Shown here one piece after another: positions 13,309-25,836 of a stretch of DNA of 64,000 nucleotides; position 1 is the stretch's first letter; the number at the start of each line of letters is the position of its first letter. The position numbers and the translations under genes were made by a program. Source of the DNA: Ancylostoma caninum (taxonomy: Eukaryota > Nematoda > Chromadorea > Rhabditida > Ancylostomatidae); assembly GCA_037903475.1 (NCBI GenBank), contig JBAJFG010000362.1, forward strand, positions 2,232,001-2,296,000, read 5' to 3'. The notes beneath the pieces are model-generated. The model did no database searches. It had not been told where the DNA came from and was given only the letters and a program-made list of their open reading frames with translations.

Positions 13309-14587
13309 CTTAGCTTCATGCAAATGGAAGAAGCATTGCAAAGGGATTAAAAGGCGATAAACTTCAACAGAGACGCAAACAACAATTTCTCCACATTTTG
13401 CTAACCTACTTGATTCATGAGAGGCAAAACCTTCACCCTCCGTCTGAATAGGCTTGAAGCTCGGACCATTTCGGATTAAAGCATTCAAGCAAGGTAAATT
13501 TGTAGTAAAGTTCCCTTGAACTCTGATAAAACTCTGGAATCGAACGGAAGAAGGAGCATGTTCTCAATGAATTCGTTGCTGAACTAGTTTACAATAGCAC
13601 CACAGGGGAGGAAATCGGGCGAATTCTTCAGATTTCAACTTGTGGATTATTTTCAGTACCTAAGTTCTCATCAACTCCGGTACCATTGGACAACAGGATG
13701 TGTTCGTGGTTATCTATATTACAGATTATGTAGGCTGTCCAGTTATTATATAGTTGCGCGCTGTCTTTTTCGTTTTAAAAGCAAGATCCGGACAAGTCTT
13801 CCTTTTTCGGAAGTCCACTGGATTCGTCACCGACGACGACGCACCGGACGAAAACCATGGAAAATTCCTGGGAAAGTCTCACAACTCACTGCTCACAAGG
13901 CCAGAATTGGTGGGACGCTTGCGCTTTTGTGGACTCCGTGTTTTCAATTAACGCTGTATCGCGCGCATCACCTGCTGCCTAACGCGGAATAATAGCGGAA
14001 AATTTGAAATGAAAGACTGCACATACATAGTCTGCTTTATGGAGTGGTCGATGAATCCAGTACGAGTTGTTTGATCGGCGGCGTAACCTTTGGGTCCCGT
14101 TGGAAATAAAAGCTAAGAAGCACTTCATAAAATTTTTGTTTAAGTTTGAAGATAGAGATTTTGAGATCAAACTTTGAGTTTAGTTATATACTCCCGGGAG
14201 ATTTTGCGGGATATTTTTTGACGCAGAAGGTTGGTTGTTCTGCTAATCACAAAATCTCCGTCCACTTCATCACATGGTGTAATTTTTGAGCAGTTACGAT
14301 AGAACCACTTCTACATACATCATCCATACATCATCCATGAAGTCGTAATTTTAACAGCTTCAAAGCATCAAAGATATCCTGCTTTTATTCATTGGAATCT
14401 TCGATGTTATTCATCTTTATTGGTTACAGAATTGCTGCAAACGCACAGCAGTCACTCCCTTCCTTGTGACTGCTCCTGGCTGTCAACAGAAGCTGCGTAG
14501 CACCGGCAATGGGGCATCGTCAACGACACCCATTTTTCGACGGGACATAAGGGCCCTTCCTCCGTTTGATGCGCAGCCTTTGTGAGG
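13309..14587. other. Intergenic, no gene recognised
   Basis: No ORF here has a recognisable domain, and no repeat structure is evident apart from short duplicated words near 14315-14340 (CATCCATACATCATCCAT). Confidence 0.4.
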
Positions 14588-15071
14588 TCCAAGATGAGAA
14601 GATGGGTAATTTTATGGTAACAGCCTATTTCTGGCCTCCTTTTCTAGGACTTTCCCGATTAGATGACTAAGCTCATCCTAGCCGTCTGAAAAAAATTTCT
14701 CGGATGACTAAGGTTGGCACGAAGTCGAACTTGCCAAACTCTAACAACCAAGCTTTAGGCAGTGCATTGTTTTTAGATTCGTTAAACTTTGTTGCGAAAG
14801 CTTCGCATGACTCGGATGCAAAAGTTAAATATCTAAAGTGGTACAAAATTTTGATGAAAAAGTCATTCGTGCTCCTTAAAAGGAACTGCTCAACCGTTGG
14901 ATCAACTGTCATCCACCATTCTATCTCTATACCTTACCTTCCTCCAGTAAAATTCACTCCTACGAGTCAAATAAGTTAGCAAATTTTGAAGGAATTGGTG
15001 TCCGCATCTCTGCCTTTGTTTAAGGTCTTTTAATTCTCGAGCAGTGCTCCTTCCACTTGCAGGGAGCTAAG

Positions 15072-15433
15072 ATGAGACCTCTTTTGCTGGCACTGTTCCT
15101 TGTCATCTTCGCCAGCTTATGCATCTCTGCGAAGGACAGTCACTCATACGAGGACTATATACATCCAAGGTGCCTAGGAAAAAGATACTCCGGCCCACGG
15201 CGCTGTACAATGCGTTTAGAAAGGTACCGTGTGAAATTTATGGAAATATTTATGAAACATGTGAGGCTAACCTTGTATGTTTTTTTAACTGCATGCATTT
15301 TAGGTTTTCCTACAGTATTGTGAAAAGAAAATGCGTACGATTCTATTATGGCGGATGCAATGCTGGTCCAAACAACTTCAAAACGAAGAAACAGTGCATG
15401 AGAGCTTGCGAGAGATTTAGATACAAATCCTAA
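15072..15433 (+). CDS. Secreted single-domain Kunitz protein (copy B)
   Basis: Predicted 93 aa. Exon 1 is 15072-15223 and exon 2 is 15304-15433; the intron is 80 bp, GTACCG to TTTTAG, phase 2 in an Arg codon. The ATG follows TTGCAG-GGAGCTAAG, an acceptor for a 5' exon or spliced leader. The signal peptide is MRPLLLALFLVIFASLCIS. The Kunitz domain has six Cys spaced 10-15-7-12-3, with VRFYYGGC and GPNNFKTKKQC. P1 is Thr. Both exons are intact, making this the reference copy for reading the two nearby pseudogenes. A weak TATA-like site (TTAAAAGG, about 14877) precedes the locus and is conserved as CATAAAAGG in the duplicate. Function beyond the fold is unknown; a secreted inhibitor or channel/host-directed Kunitz is typical of blood-feeding strongylids. 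Confidence 0.83.
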
Positions 15434-15783
15434 CTTATTTCTACTATTTATTCAAGCCAGGGGTTTCTACTTTATGGGATTGATAAATTTTGGTTCCAAG
15501 ACTTTGTGTGAATACGCATGTATGCTCCCATTTACTGCACCTCAGCATCTAGCTTTTCAGAGAGTCCTTGTCGTTGGAATCACGGAGATGTTTTTTTTTT
15601 CGGTTTGCATGAGTAAAACACCTCCCCACAAATCGAACGCTCAGCAGCTTTCAGTTTAGTTCTAGTTTTTAAAAATAATATTATAGCATTGGCTGGACCC
15701 ACGAATCCAGTATCTATTTACATCTCACAAATCACAAAATTGAATAACTTTGCAATCAACCGGCATCAGTGAGGGACGCATAT

Positions 15784-16032
15784 AGGGCAATTTATACTGG
15801 ATGCGTGCGACTGATGCGCGTGCGTCTATATGATGAAGAATAGGGCCCAGTCGCATAGCAGTCGCATCGCAGTCGCAGCTCGGACGCACGCGTTTACGGC
15901 ATGACGGCGGCCGTGCGTTCTTTTCACTGAAGATGTACATGTCGTGTTGACCGCTCCTCATGGAAAATCCCTTGAAAATGGATGCGTGCGATTGATGCGC
16001 GACTGACGTGCGCAGCTAGTATAAATTACCCT
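15784..16032. mobile_element. MITE, present only in the left duplicate
   Basis: Inverted ends AGGG(C/T)AATTTATACT continue into related GATGCGTGCGACTGATGCGCG sequence on both sides. Length 249 bp, no ORF. In the paralogous segment at about 26480 the flanks are joined without it, which shows insertion after duplication. Confidence 0.7.
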
Positions 16033-16719
16033 TAAATTGGCTATTACTGCTGATGACGTATCCCAGGAAAGTAATGATTCCGTTGATATATAAAGCAGCC
16101 TGCTGCTGCACTGAAAGGATCATTATATTACCTTCTCGAAACAGCCAATGTTGCTCAACTGTTCGCATGAGAAAGTAAAGTACAGCACTCTCAAGAAGTC
16201 AAAGCCAAAGCCCAGAGAGTACAGAAGCGAAAGGCTTTGAGATACATATCTAATGTGCCTATTCCCCTAAATTTCTATTGAAAGTCCACCCTGGATAGCG
16301 AGATTTTAAACACGATACGACCTTGCATCCTTACTTTCTTAGCTTCGGTAACCTTACACCTATAATACTCTTAGACGAGAAGGGACCTGTGGGCACCGTT
16401 TCTAATCAGGAGAACTATACATCATTAGTCCAACCAAGCGCAGCTTGCGCAATCCTGAGATGAGAGTATCGATATCCCACACAGACGTTGCAGCAATCCT
16501 AGATTTCGAAGATATACGCTCGATCCTCAAAAAAAAAACACTCGTCAAACTCAGAGGAGAATATCGAACATGGATGCCATTACTTCCATGCTTTCCATCA
16601 AACGTCTCTTACATTAATCACACATAGAAAGATTTGTACTCAATGCTAGATGCTGTTTGCGGCCAAAGCTGCTGCCGATCCTCACACTCTCGTTGTACAT
16701 CAGAACCCCAGTCTACTTA

Positions 16720-16896
16720 TAGGGAACTCCAAACGGCCGTGCGCAAGGGGCAGGACCGCTGCGCGGCGTGGCTCTCGGGTTGTCTGATGCTGGCAGAAGC
16801 AAAGAAATCAGAGCCACATGCAGAAACTCTGTGTCTCTGCCCAAGGAAGCTGCACAGTGACCCCGCCCCTTGCACACGGCCACTTGACGCTCCTTA
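16720..16896. mobile_element. MITE with TA flanks, present only in the left duplicate
   Basis: Ends of about 35 bp are imperfectly inverted (CCAAACGGCCGTGCGCAAGG against CAAGTGGCCGTGTGCAAGGG), flanked by TA at 16718-16719 and 16897-16898. The paralogue near 27200 reads straight through from CCTACT to CTCCTACTACC. Its GGAACTCCAAACG start resembles the MITE at 18755. Confidence 0.6.
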
Positions 16897-18754
16897 TACC
16901 TCCTCGACTACCACCGCTTCTCTGGTATTTTCAAGTGCAAGCGAACCTTGCACAAATAATTTGCTTTTGAATCTAGGCTTCTAATTCTTTCTGATTTGAT
17001 GTTCTGTTTAATAATCTCTGATTGCTAAAGATGGGTAGTGCTAGCAGGCGTAGTAAATGAATAAATAATGGGCAAAAAACAAGTGGTAATATTTTCCAAA
17101 TAGTGGCCTCGCCCAAGGTGAGGAAGATGGGACAAGACCAATCGTGGCAGTCTCCTCCTTCTCCGCACGCACAACCCTCAAAAACGCCTCCAATAGCGGT
17201 CAATAGCGTCCGTCCTGCCAAAATTGGCAATCATCTCCTGATGAGATCTAAGTAATTTGTGCTTGACAGGTATCCCATAATAACTCTTTTCACTTTAGTT
17301 TGCCAGAGATACGATTGTCGAGCCCACAAGTAACGTGGATGGAGCCAAGCAATCACATGAACGAGAGGTAGCCCGGCTACTGGCGGCTCTTCCCTTCCAC
17401 CTGCTCCTCACGGAGCCACGCCCCCTTGATTGATACCCATTGGTGTTTTAATGATAAATTATTTATACAAGCATAGTATCATGAGCCTACAATCACGGGT
17501 GGAAGGATTCAAGTTAAGGACCGTATACAATCTTTAAACTTGACAAGATTAAGAATTCGCTGCCTACCAATGCAGGCGCGCACAACTTGATATAGAGGAG
17601 GATTAAGAGCCGAGTGATAATTGTTTCAGCTTTGCGTCCAGTATGTTGAATAATAAAGTCAGTATTTCACTTGCTCACATTTCAAATAGTTTGGGGAAGA
17701 TTTTTTTCGAAAGCCAAGTTGCTGAAGTAACCGCAGTGCCACACACGTTTTTCCCTTTTGCGTGGTACATAGTTGAACAAGGTCATTACAGTGAGAGGTC
17801 TCCGACGGATTTGCTTTTTTCTGTTAAATGCATGCTGACTAGAGGTTTCCAGAGCCAAAAAGAATGTCCAAGCTACAACTCCCTTATTCAACCTCTCTAA
17901 TGCTACATGGATATGAATCAGTCGCACTCTGCTCTAATCTTTAGTCAAATAGCTTTGTGAAAAATACAGTCTATCCTCACCTTTATAAAGCTTGCAAATG
18001 TGATTCAACAATGCGGTTTTTATGGCGAACAGGATTAGCCGTCTAAATTGGGAAAAAATAGAAAAAAAATCTCAGCTTTGAAGAGCGCCATGCTAGCAAT
18101 TCACCGTTACCCCCCCCCCCCCCCAACCAATCGCTCCACATTATTCGGCCACATATATTGAATATACATTTTCTATTTTCCTCAGGAGAGCCGTGGAACC
18201 TAAACCGGATCTTACTATCCGGACGAAAAGGGCAGGGATGAATGCTCACTATATCACAGTTTCAAAACATCTGATCTTCATCAACTCGGTAAGAAAGACG
18301 CGGACGTGAACAAAACACAAAATCTGACTGATGACCACCGTCTCACCTAGCGTGACATCGTTTCTAAATTAATTTTGATTCCCAAACCGACTCATTTCTG
18401 GAATCACAATTACCGTTGATGAGGACCGCTTATCTTACGATAAAAAGAAGTGCAGATGGGTATCAGAGACGTTTTCCTACTTTTCTTTTTCCTTTTTTTC
18501 TTTTTCCACGTTTTCTCAAACAGAATTTTCTCTCCAGGGAGGTTGCGTCAGGAGTTTGGTGGTGCTGTAAGGGTGTGACTGACTATACCTTCTCAAATCT
18601 AGTCAAACATTGACAGCATGGTCCTAGTATTGTAAGCCCCAGTTGATATCCGAAAATCAACCGTAGATTGTTGAAGAATTGAAAGTTAAATTCAGAGTTT
18701 ACAAAAGTATCTCAAGACTGTTAACAAGAAGTATGTCTGATTACAAGGTATATA

Positions 18755-18953
18755 CAGGAAGCTCCAAATGTCCGCAGTCAAGACTGGCGTGGCCACGGCG
18801 CGGCTCCTTGATCAGAGACATGCGCTCTCTATGCTGCCTCTGTCTTCTCTGACTCTGCAGCCAACCAGTGGCAGCATGCAGAGCGCCTGCGTCTCTGCCT
18901 AAAGCCGCGTCGTGGCCACGTCCCTCTTGACTGCGGACGTTTGGAGCTTCCTG
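18755..18953. mobile_element. MITE with about 50-bp terminal inverted repeats
   Basis: Ends CAGGAAGCTCCAAA(T/C)GTCC continue for about 50 bp as a near-perfect inverted pair and are flanked by TA on both sides, as in Tc1/mariner-mobilised MITEs. There is no ORF. Confidence 0.85.
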
Positions 18954-19344
18954 TACTTTTCTCGCTGTTGGTTTCGGGGCTTAACTAGACCAACAGTGGG
19001 ACTTCCTTGGTGCCCCTCATCAGTAGTTACCCAAGGAAGTTTCCAAAAGGATAACATCAGATATGAACTGATTTTATTGTGAAGAGATGTTAGTGTTGCA
19101 TGACAAGAGTAACCAAAGGCAGAAGTCCATGAAGAAGATAGTGAAGTCCATATAAGCGAATGAGATTTGGGAATATTAGTGTATGAGCAGTACATCCATA
19201 CACATTCTCCTTATATACCGGGATTATTGATGACCTCTATTGCGCCAAAGTATTTGACCTTTACTTGCGTAGATCATATAGTGCCCTTATCCCACACCTG
19301 GCACCTATTGAAAGATATACTTGCACAGTATAGTGAAGTCTGTC

Positions 19345-19350
<6 letters not shown>

Positions 19351-19436
<86 letters not shown>
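19351..19436. repeat. (TG)n microsatellite, about 43 units
   Basis: Uninterrupted TG repeat; ORFs across it are artefacts. Confidence 0.97.
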
Positions 19437-19439
<3 letters not shown>

Positions 19440-20469
19440 TAATGTCGACTACTTCTTTCCTTACTTCATGTATTAGCGGTATTACATGTGGTAGGTTGAA
19501 CCTATACTTTTTAATAATGAATGGTTTTCTTCTGATAGTTTCACAAATTCTGCTAAGTGTAATAGTTGTAGTCCAACCATTTTCAATAAATTGCATTGAT
19601 AGTTGTACTAGCCTACTCTTAAAATCTGGAAGGCAGTGGTGAACAAAATCAGGTTTTCCCCGCTCTAAACTAGCGCTAAGCCTCTCACTCAAAAATTCAC
19701 CCGGCAAAAACTGGTGCAGTGAGGCATCGAGATTCACGTTCATCCTCCTTATTCGTCAGACGTTTTCCTTACTGAATATCACTTTTTCTAAGTCACAGAA
19801 GCAAACCTGCGGGAGTAGCAGATTGCTTCAAAAGTTTGTGAATCGTCCCTATATTAGTTTTTGTTGTAAAGGCATGGAACACCCACTAAATAGCTGTGAA
19901 AGAACTGCCAAATAGAATGGATGCTAAACTGATTAGCGAAGTTGTGCTTGAGCTGAGTTATGACACATTGAATTGAAGTGTTCGTTTCGGCAATCAATTT
20001 CGCACCAACCTGATATATACATACTACATGTCCTCACAATCACTTGACCAAGGGAAGAAATCCAAGGATTTACAGGATTTCAGGATTTTACATACACATA
20101 TACAAGGTCAACGCTTTGTCATAAGTCTTGATCATTGCTTCCATTGAACTTGACATGAAGGACGAATTGTTATGGTATTCTTTCGTATAACATTTACTGG
20201 TTGCCACTGACATTAGCAGTTTAGTCCCAATCTTACTGACGTACTGCACTACTTCAATTAGTTCTGTTGGCTCATCCCAGGACACCAATCCGTGCTTTCA
20301 ATTGTGAATCACGATTTTATAAAGACCACGTATATCTTATTCAAGAATTTTTAGCATGTTTCTTTGCGCCAGGGCTTTCGCACAACCCATGTCTCAAAAA
20401 CGCGAGTTAAGGTCAATTTCTTCGAGAACACTGTGTTACTATAGATATTTATTCATTCAAGGGAGCAGT

Positions 20470-21895
20470 CTACCTGTAAACACAAGCGACGCTGTAGCGA
20501 TTGTCATAAAGCCGTGCATAGCAGCCAACTTTCTCTACTTTGCCCATCTGGAATGAAGAAATTGAAAAAAGAAGCACAACTAGCAAACTCTATCATGCTA
20601 GACAAAGTTGAGCTCTTACCCTTTGCAGCTGACCGCTCCATTCGTCAAAAACTATATCCAAGATTCTCTTCGAGGGATTCCTTTCACTAAAATAATACCA
20701 ATTGAAGGAGCATTATTGGGCAAGGTACTCAAAATTTTACCCCTCAGAATACAAAAGGTTTTTTTCGGCCCTTTTTGTAACTCCTTCTATTGCAATTTCA
20801 CGAGCAATGTTTTCCAGGTCGCAGCTGTACTCCTAAAAATTGCTGTAGGTGATTTATTTATGAGTATTTGATTTGGAGAGCATTTTGCAGTGCTTTGCTT
20901 TAGCATCCGTAATGTAAAACCTCAATATCTGTATGGAAGACAAACAAGAAATTTTCCACGGATTATTAGATCACTCAAATAGTAGTCGGTTATTGTTGGA
21001 AATAAGACTTGCCAATTCATGTCCTTTAGTTGCAGTGAGAATTTCATTAAACAGCAGCCTTTGATTGTTGTTCCCCTCGGGGACATCGTCACACACTGGC
21101 ACTCCGTGCTTAGATGCTTTAGTAGCGTAAGCAATCGATAAAAGGTAGAAGACCTGTAGGGAATACAAATTTTCAAATATACCGCTGGTTCTGTATACGT
21201 CTTAGCTAGGAAACTGAGGACCCTCTGTTGGCCCGAAGTTTAACACATCGGCTGGACCTACAAAGAACCCGACCCGATTCAAGCAAATACATTTTAGATC
21301 GTACTGAATTCCATAGGCATTAAATGAAAACTTCTGTTTCTCTCTGCAAAGTTTAGTCACTTTTGGGGTAGTTGCGAAAGATGTGCAGTTTCTCAAGCAT
21401 AGGAAGCCCCAACCTTTGAGCCACCAGAGGCCAGCGATGAGGCTCCCCACTTCGGCTGTCATAATCTACTCACGTTTTCTCGTGCGTTTTCACGCTTCTG
21501 AGTGTTTTACTGAGCCTTAGGGACCTCAACGTAAGGAAGACCCTCTACATGTCGACATGAGGAAATTGCAAGAGTGAAGAGCGAACCAGCACAGCAAGCA
21601 CACTGTCTTGCAGTCCAGCATCAGCATCTATCTCCTGTCGACTTTCACAAGAATGGATAGACTGGTGTCGAGGAATGCCCATTCCAATTATTTTACCTCT
21701 GCTGCTACATACATTAAGCTAAGAGGTTGTGCGAAGTTGTTACTCAACACATGTACTCGGTGCGACAACACGATCAGGGATAGCATTAAAAAACTCTGGA
21801 GGAGGTAGTTGTAACTCTCGGGAATAGTGAGAGATTTTATCATATAACACATATCAGAAACCTACACAGGCGATCAGGCTGGTAACACGTGACAT
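20470..21895 (-). CDS. Small secreted CAP/ASP-like protein (paralogue 1)
   Basis: Predicted 135 aa. Exons: 21895-21866, 21153-21013, 20832-20741, 20686-20620, 20547-20470; every junction keeps frame. The signal peptide is encoded across exons 1 and 2 (MSRVTSLIAC joined to VFYLLSIAYA). The mature part has four Cys: near the N-terminus, in EYSCDLENIA, and two in the last exon (KVGCYARLYDNRYSVACVYR). These blocks recall the CAP/ASP pattern of a C.LE..A helix, a tryptophan helix (DEWSGQLQ) and a final GC...CVY strand, so a reduced CAP fold, possibly the strongylid ASP-related group, is my inference; the CAP His/Glu residues are not seen. The second intron starts with GCAAGT instead of GT, as in all three sister genes. 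An AATAAA (20453-20448) sits just after the stop. Role unknown; probably a secreted host-interaction protein. Confidence 0.72.
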
Positions 21896-21928
21896 TCTTC
21901 AATAATATTCTTAAGTTTTCGTGCTTCT

Positions 21929-21936
21929 TTTATATA
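21929..21936 (-). promoter_or_regulatory. TATA box of CAP-like paralogue 1
   Basis: TATATAAA lies about 34 bases before the ATG, within CACTGTATATAAAAGAAGCA. The same box precedes the other copies (36784, 53776, the plus-strand copy; TATAAAAG before 49623). A CCAGTGG...CCCACTG pair stands directly upstream in copies 1 and 2 and in the plus-strand copy. Transcription would start only a few bases before the ATG. Confidence 0.65.
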
Positions 21937-21999
21937 CAGTGGGAGAATGTCCACTGGTAAATCCGTAGCTTTCTAATTGGAAGTATTGGGTTGTTGCAG

Positions 22000-23000
22000 A
22001 AATAGTTGCCGTTTTGCGGTATGCACAAATAAACTTTTCGTTCCTGCACAATTTTGGCAACTCGAAGCAAAGTTGTATGGCCATCTGGTGGAGCCTTCGC
22101 TCCTCTTTCATGTGCTTTTTAGATGTTTTGGCGATATTTTGGCTCCTTGCTGCGGTTTTTATAAAGTTGCGAACAAATGATCAGTGGACGTGATTTTCGA
22201 GTGACAATGTGTTGAGTTGATGAGTTTAGATTCAATTGATAGTATTATTTATTATTATTTCAGTTATTACTATCAGTTAATGACTTTAGATTCAAAGTGT
22301 GCAGAACATCGTCCTGAATATCGCAGCGTTTTCCTTTCAGAAACTGGCTTACTTAAATTCAGCAATTTTTTCAGTTGTTAGCTCTTCATTCTAAAAGGTT
22401 TAGAGCCCTACCTGATTTTAATCGAGGCACACAAACAAGATGCACACATGCATTGGCATAGTACAGAAAGGGTTATTTCTTGCATTTTATTGCCCCTGTT
22501 TGGTGAACATTATCAATTTGTTCACAATAGCTCTATTAGAAAAAAAACCCTTACTCCTGACAGCTGAAATCAGAGAAACGAAACGAAACTTCTTTGCAAC
22601 AGCAAAAACGTGGCGGACAGGAGGTACGTACCACCTGCAAAAGCTTAAAACCTTTGGGAAAGAGAGCGAAAGACTGTTGATGCTACAGTTGGTGCTATTG
22701 TGGCAATTCATGCAAGCCCCTGATCTCCACTGCTCCAACAGAAGAAATTGATGGGAGTAGCCGTCTTCAAGAAATAAGAAAATGTATGTATGTATGTATA
22801 AACAAAACTACGCGAATTTACTCTTGATAGCTCTTCCTTCGGGACGGTAGAAAGTGGAGTGGGGGCAGGCAGCCACTTGAGGCAGGTAGAAAAGTTTCTT
22901 CACACATGTAAAATGCTTAACAATTAACACAGAAGCAAAACTAATAATTAACTGAGCTCGAACACGGACTCCTCCTTGTAAATTGCGTATAAACAAATGT
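22000..23000. other. Upstream flank of paralogue 1, no separate gene
   Basis: 21960-22170 is conserved upstream of the paralogues (ACAAATAAACTTTTC motif), so a 66-aa ORF there is probably part of the repeated flank. ATT-rich (22240-22265) and ATGT (22783-22800) microsatellites follow. Confidence 0.45.
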
Positions 23001-23009
23001 AGTGCGAAT

Positions 23010-24120
23010 AATCACCTTTTCCCACACCAATGGGCCACGGCAGACCCATTTTCCATCTGTGGACGCGTCTTCCCTCCTATCGGCCACGGCGACCCGTTCT
23101 CCAAAACGCCAGCATACGGGTTCACGGATGGAGAATAGGCCTGCCACGATGCAATCGAGAGGGAAAGTCAGTATACAGATTCTCCATCTGGACCCGTATA
23201 CTGGCGTTTTCCAACCACTTGGTCACGCCGTACCCATTCTCAGTATCTTGACGTGTTCTCTCATATTGTCCACGGCAAACCCTTTTTCATCAATGGACCC
23301 GTACATGGTGTTTTTCCCTCTACTGGATCAAGTCGTACCTATTCTCTATCCGTTGATCCGTATCCTGGCGTGTTCCCCTCTTCGCCACGGCAGACCCATC
23401 TTTCATGCGTGGACCCGTATCCTGACATTTTCGTCACAATTGGGCCATGGCAGACCCATTCTTCATCCGTGGACCGTATCCTAGCATTTTCTCTCCTATT
23501 GGTCACGGCAGACCCATTCTCTATCGTTGGACCCGTATACTGGTATCATCCTCCCCAGTACTGGGCCTTGGCAGACCCATTCTCTATAGGTGCACCCCAG
23601 TGGCGGGCGTAGAAGGTGGGCAGGAGGGGGAGGGGGGGGGGGGAATGTGGTCTCTGCCGCTTTGGGGACCCAGATGGAAAATGAAATCAATGAAAATATT
23701 ATTGTAGTAATAAATAGTTTGAAGGAGTTATTTAAAAGTATTGGTAAAAATAAACTGCCAAAAATGAACAAATGTAGGGTTATTATTTGCTTTGTAAGGC
23801 AATTTCAAGAATTTATACTGACGTTTCCCCATTATTGGGTCCGGGCAGACCCGTTCTCCATCCGTGGACCCGTATCCTGACGTTTCTCCCACGATTGGAC
23901 CACGATGGACCCTTCCTCGATCGGTGTGCATCTTTCCTGGTGTTTTAGTTGACTTTTTTCTGAACTATGGAGCTCCGTCAAACCTGTCCGTCATCAGTGC
24001 AATCGCATTCCTTGTAGATCTCAAGAATAAAGGAAGAAAATTAGGAAATATTCAGAAAGTATAGTCAACACAAATGGCTTCAGAAGATGTCACAAAAGCA
24101 GAGATGACGCGTTCTTCGTC
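23010..24120 (+). repeat. Diverged 59-60 bp satellite with flank, third copy
   Basis: Repeats with the pattern GGACCCGTATCCTGGCGTTT, then CCCAC.ATTGGGCCACGGCA, then GACCCATTCTC run from about 23020 to 23910 on the plus strand. About 250 bp of other sequence (23588-23820, with a G-run at 23629-23643) interrupts them. The downstream flank 23910-24120 (GTCCGTCATCAGTGCAATCG, TTAGGAAATATTCAGAAAGT) matches the flank of the array in both palindrome arms, so this is a third copy of that unit. ORFs over it are repeat artefacts. Confidence 0.8.
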
Positions 24121-25836
24121 GTCCTTCTTGGAAACTACTACGAGTCCTAGAACTTCCTAATCCCTGTGAGATCTCTATGAGATGAGAGCCAAGCGCACGT
24201 CCCCAGTGAAGACATCTAACGTCCAACCACCGACTTCTTCGATGTGGTCATGCACATTTCCATCGGTGCTGTGTGAAGTCATTACCAATCGTCAATACGG
24301 GGGCTACGGTACACCGTACACTGCTGGTAGCAATGTCAAATCCTTGCAAACACTGTCTCGCACGCAGGGCTCGAAACCGTCAGGGCGCGGACCCGCAGCG
24401 AAACCCTGAAAGCGCTGTCCGAACCTCTCGCTTTCATCATTGGAGACTGTATCCATTTTTCCGTTTCGTCCTTACGGTGCTTTGTTAAGAAGATATTGCT
24501 GCAGAATGCAGACACAGACAAATCATGCATATTTGCACCCTAAGCGCACGCGCTATGGTGAGATTGGTTTTTTGTCGTTATTTACGATTTTGTTGCGAAA
24601 TTTAGGTCATTCTTCGTAAATCGTAAGAAAAATTTGCCAAAAAAGCTCGAAAATCGTAATTTGTAAATCGTATACATCCCTGGTGGCGACGCAGCGAAAT
24701 TTTTCGAAAAATAAGAGAAGAATTTAGCTCGCATCAAAAAACACCTACAAGAGCAAGGTGAAGAGTTCACATGGAATACTGATAGGCTAGAAAAAGCTAA
24801 CAATAAGAACAATAGGAGCAGGTAGCGTACAGATATTTTCAATACACATCATCTAAGATGAGAAGGTGGGTAGCTCGTTGCTGATAGCGCATTTCTGACC
24901 CCTTTTCTAGGGCCGAGAAAATTTTTCCAACTTGATGACTAAGGTCATTTCAACCGTCTAGAAAAATTTCTTCGGATGACTAAGGTGGCACGAAGTCGAT
25001 CGAACCTAGCAATATGGATGGCTCAGCAGCTTGTTCTTTCCAAGTTCTAACGTCTAAGCTTCACTCGATGCATCGTTTTTAGTTTTGTCAAAGTTCGTTT
25101 GTGAAGGCTTTGCATGACTCAAATTCGAAAGTCGAATATCAAATCTAAAACGAGATTTCGGTAAAAAGTCATCTGCTTCCCATAAAAGGAACTGCTCAAC
25201 CGTCGGATCCATTGTTGTCCACCATTCCATCCCTTCACCTCGCATACTTTGCTCCGGCGAAAATCGGGATGCAGTGGTGTTTCGTGTCCCCCTCAACTTT
25301 CGAAAAGTTTGAATTTCACCTTACCTGTTCAACTTGCTTGACATCTGCAATAAGTACTCTCAATTCGAGATTGGAATTGCGTTAAAAAGGCGATGAAGCG
25401 TTGGAGTTTCATCCCATTTCTGAATAAACATGGAAATAAGAGCTGTTGTGGCTCGAGGTGTCGAAATTCAAATGGTATAGGTTATTTTGAACACAATAAT
25501 CGCAGTGCACAGTGGCTCCTCAGCTGATTAGAACTCAGAAGAAGTGGTACTTAAAAGCTAAAAACCGAGGACTTCACTCGATAACCTTTTTGTTTGCTCT
25601 ACATATATTCAATTCTTATAATTGAGTTCAAAGAAATCAACAATAAATGCACGCTTTTGCACTCTGTTTAGGCAATTTGATTGAAATTTACTAGAAATCC
25701 AAGCCACTTAAGGGGCAATACAGATAGCTGTAAGTTTTGCCTCCCGGGGACACCGTTAGCTAGTGAAATTTGCAAAAATCAGTGTTTGTGTCCTATATTT
25801 TTGAAGCGATGTTTCCTTTATTCGCAGGGAACTAAA

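Larger units (their letters stand above)
14588..18165 (+). repeat. Segmental duplication, left copy (with Kunitz B)
   Basis: This block aligns in the same order and orientation with 24849-28435. Shared landmarks: AAGATGAGAAG..TGGGTA at the start, the GATGACTAAGG..GGCACGAAG stretch, the Kunitz gene, the TGTGAATACG/CAGCATCTAG 3' flank, the GCAGCAAT.CTAGATTT stretch, the GATCGTGGCAGTCT stretch (CAATCGTGGCAGTCT here), TCTCCGACGGATTTGCT, and GCCACATATATTGA at the end. Divergence is substantial, so the duplication is not recent. Two MITEs (15784 and 16720) are present only in this copy. Confidence 0.85.
18166..20440. other. Intergenic with MITE and microsatellite
   Basis: Apart from the elements listed separately (18755-18953 and the TG repeat), only short ORFs without motifs. 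From about 20030 it shares sequence with the 3' flank of the gene at 49623. Confidence 0.45.
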
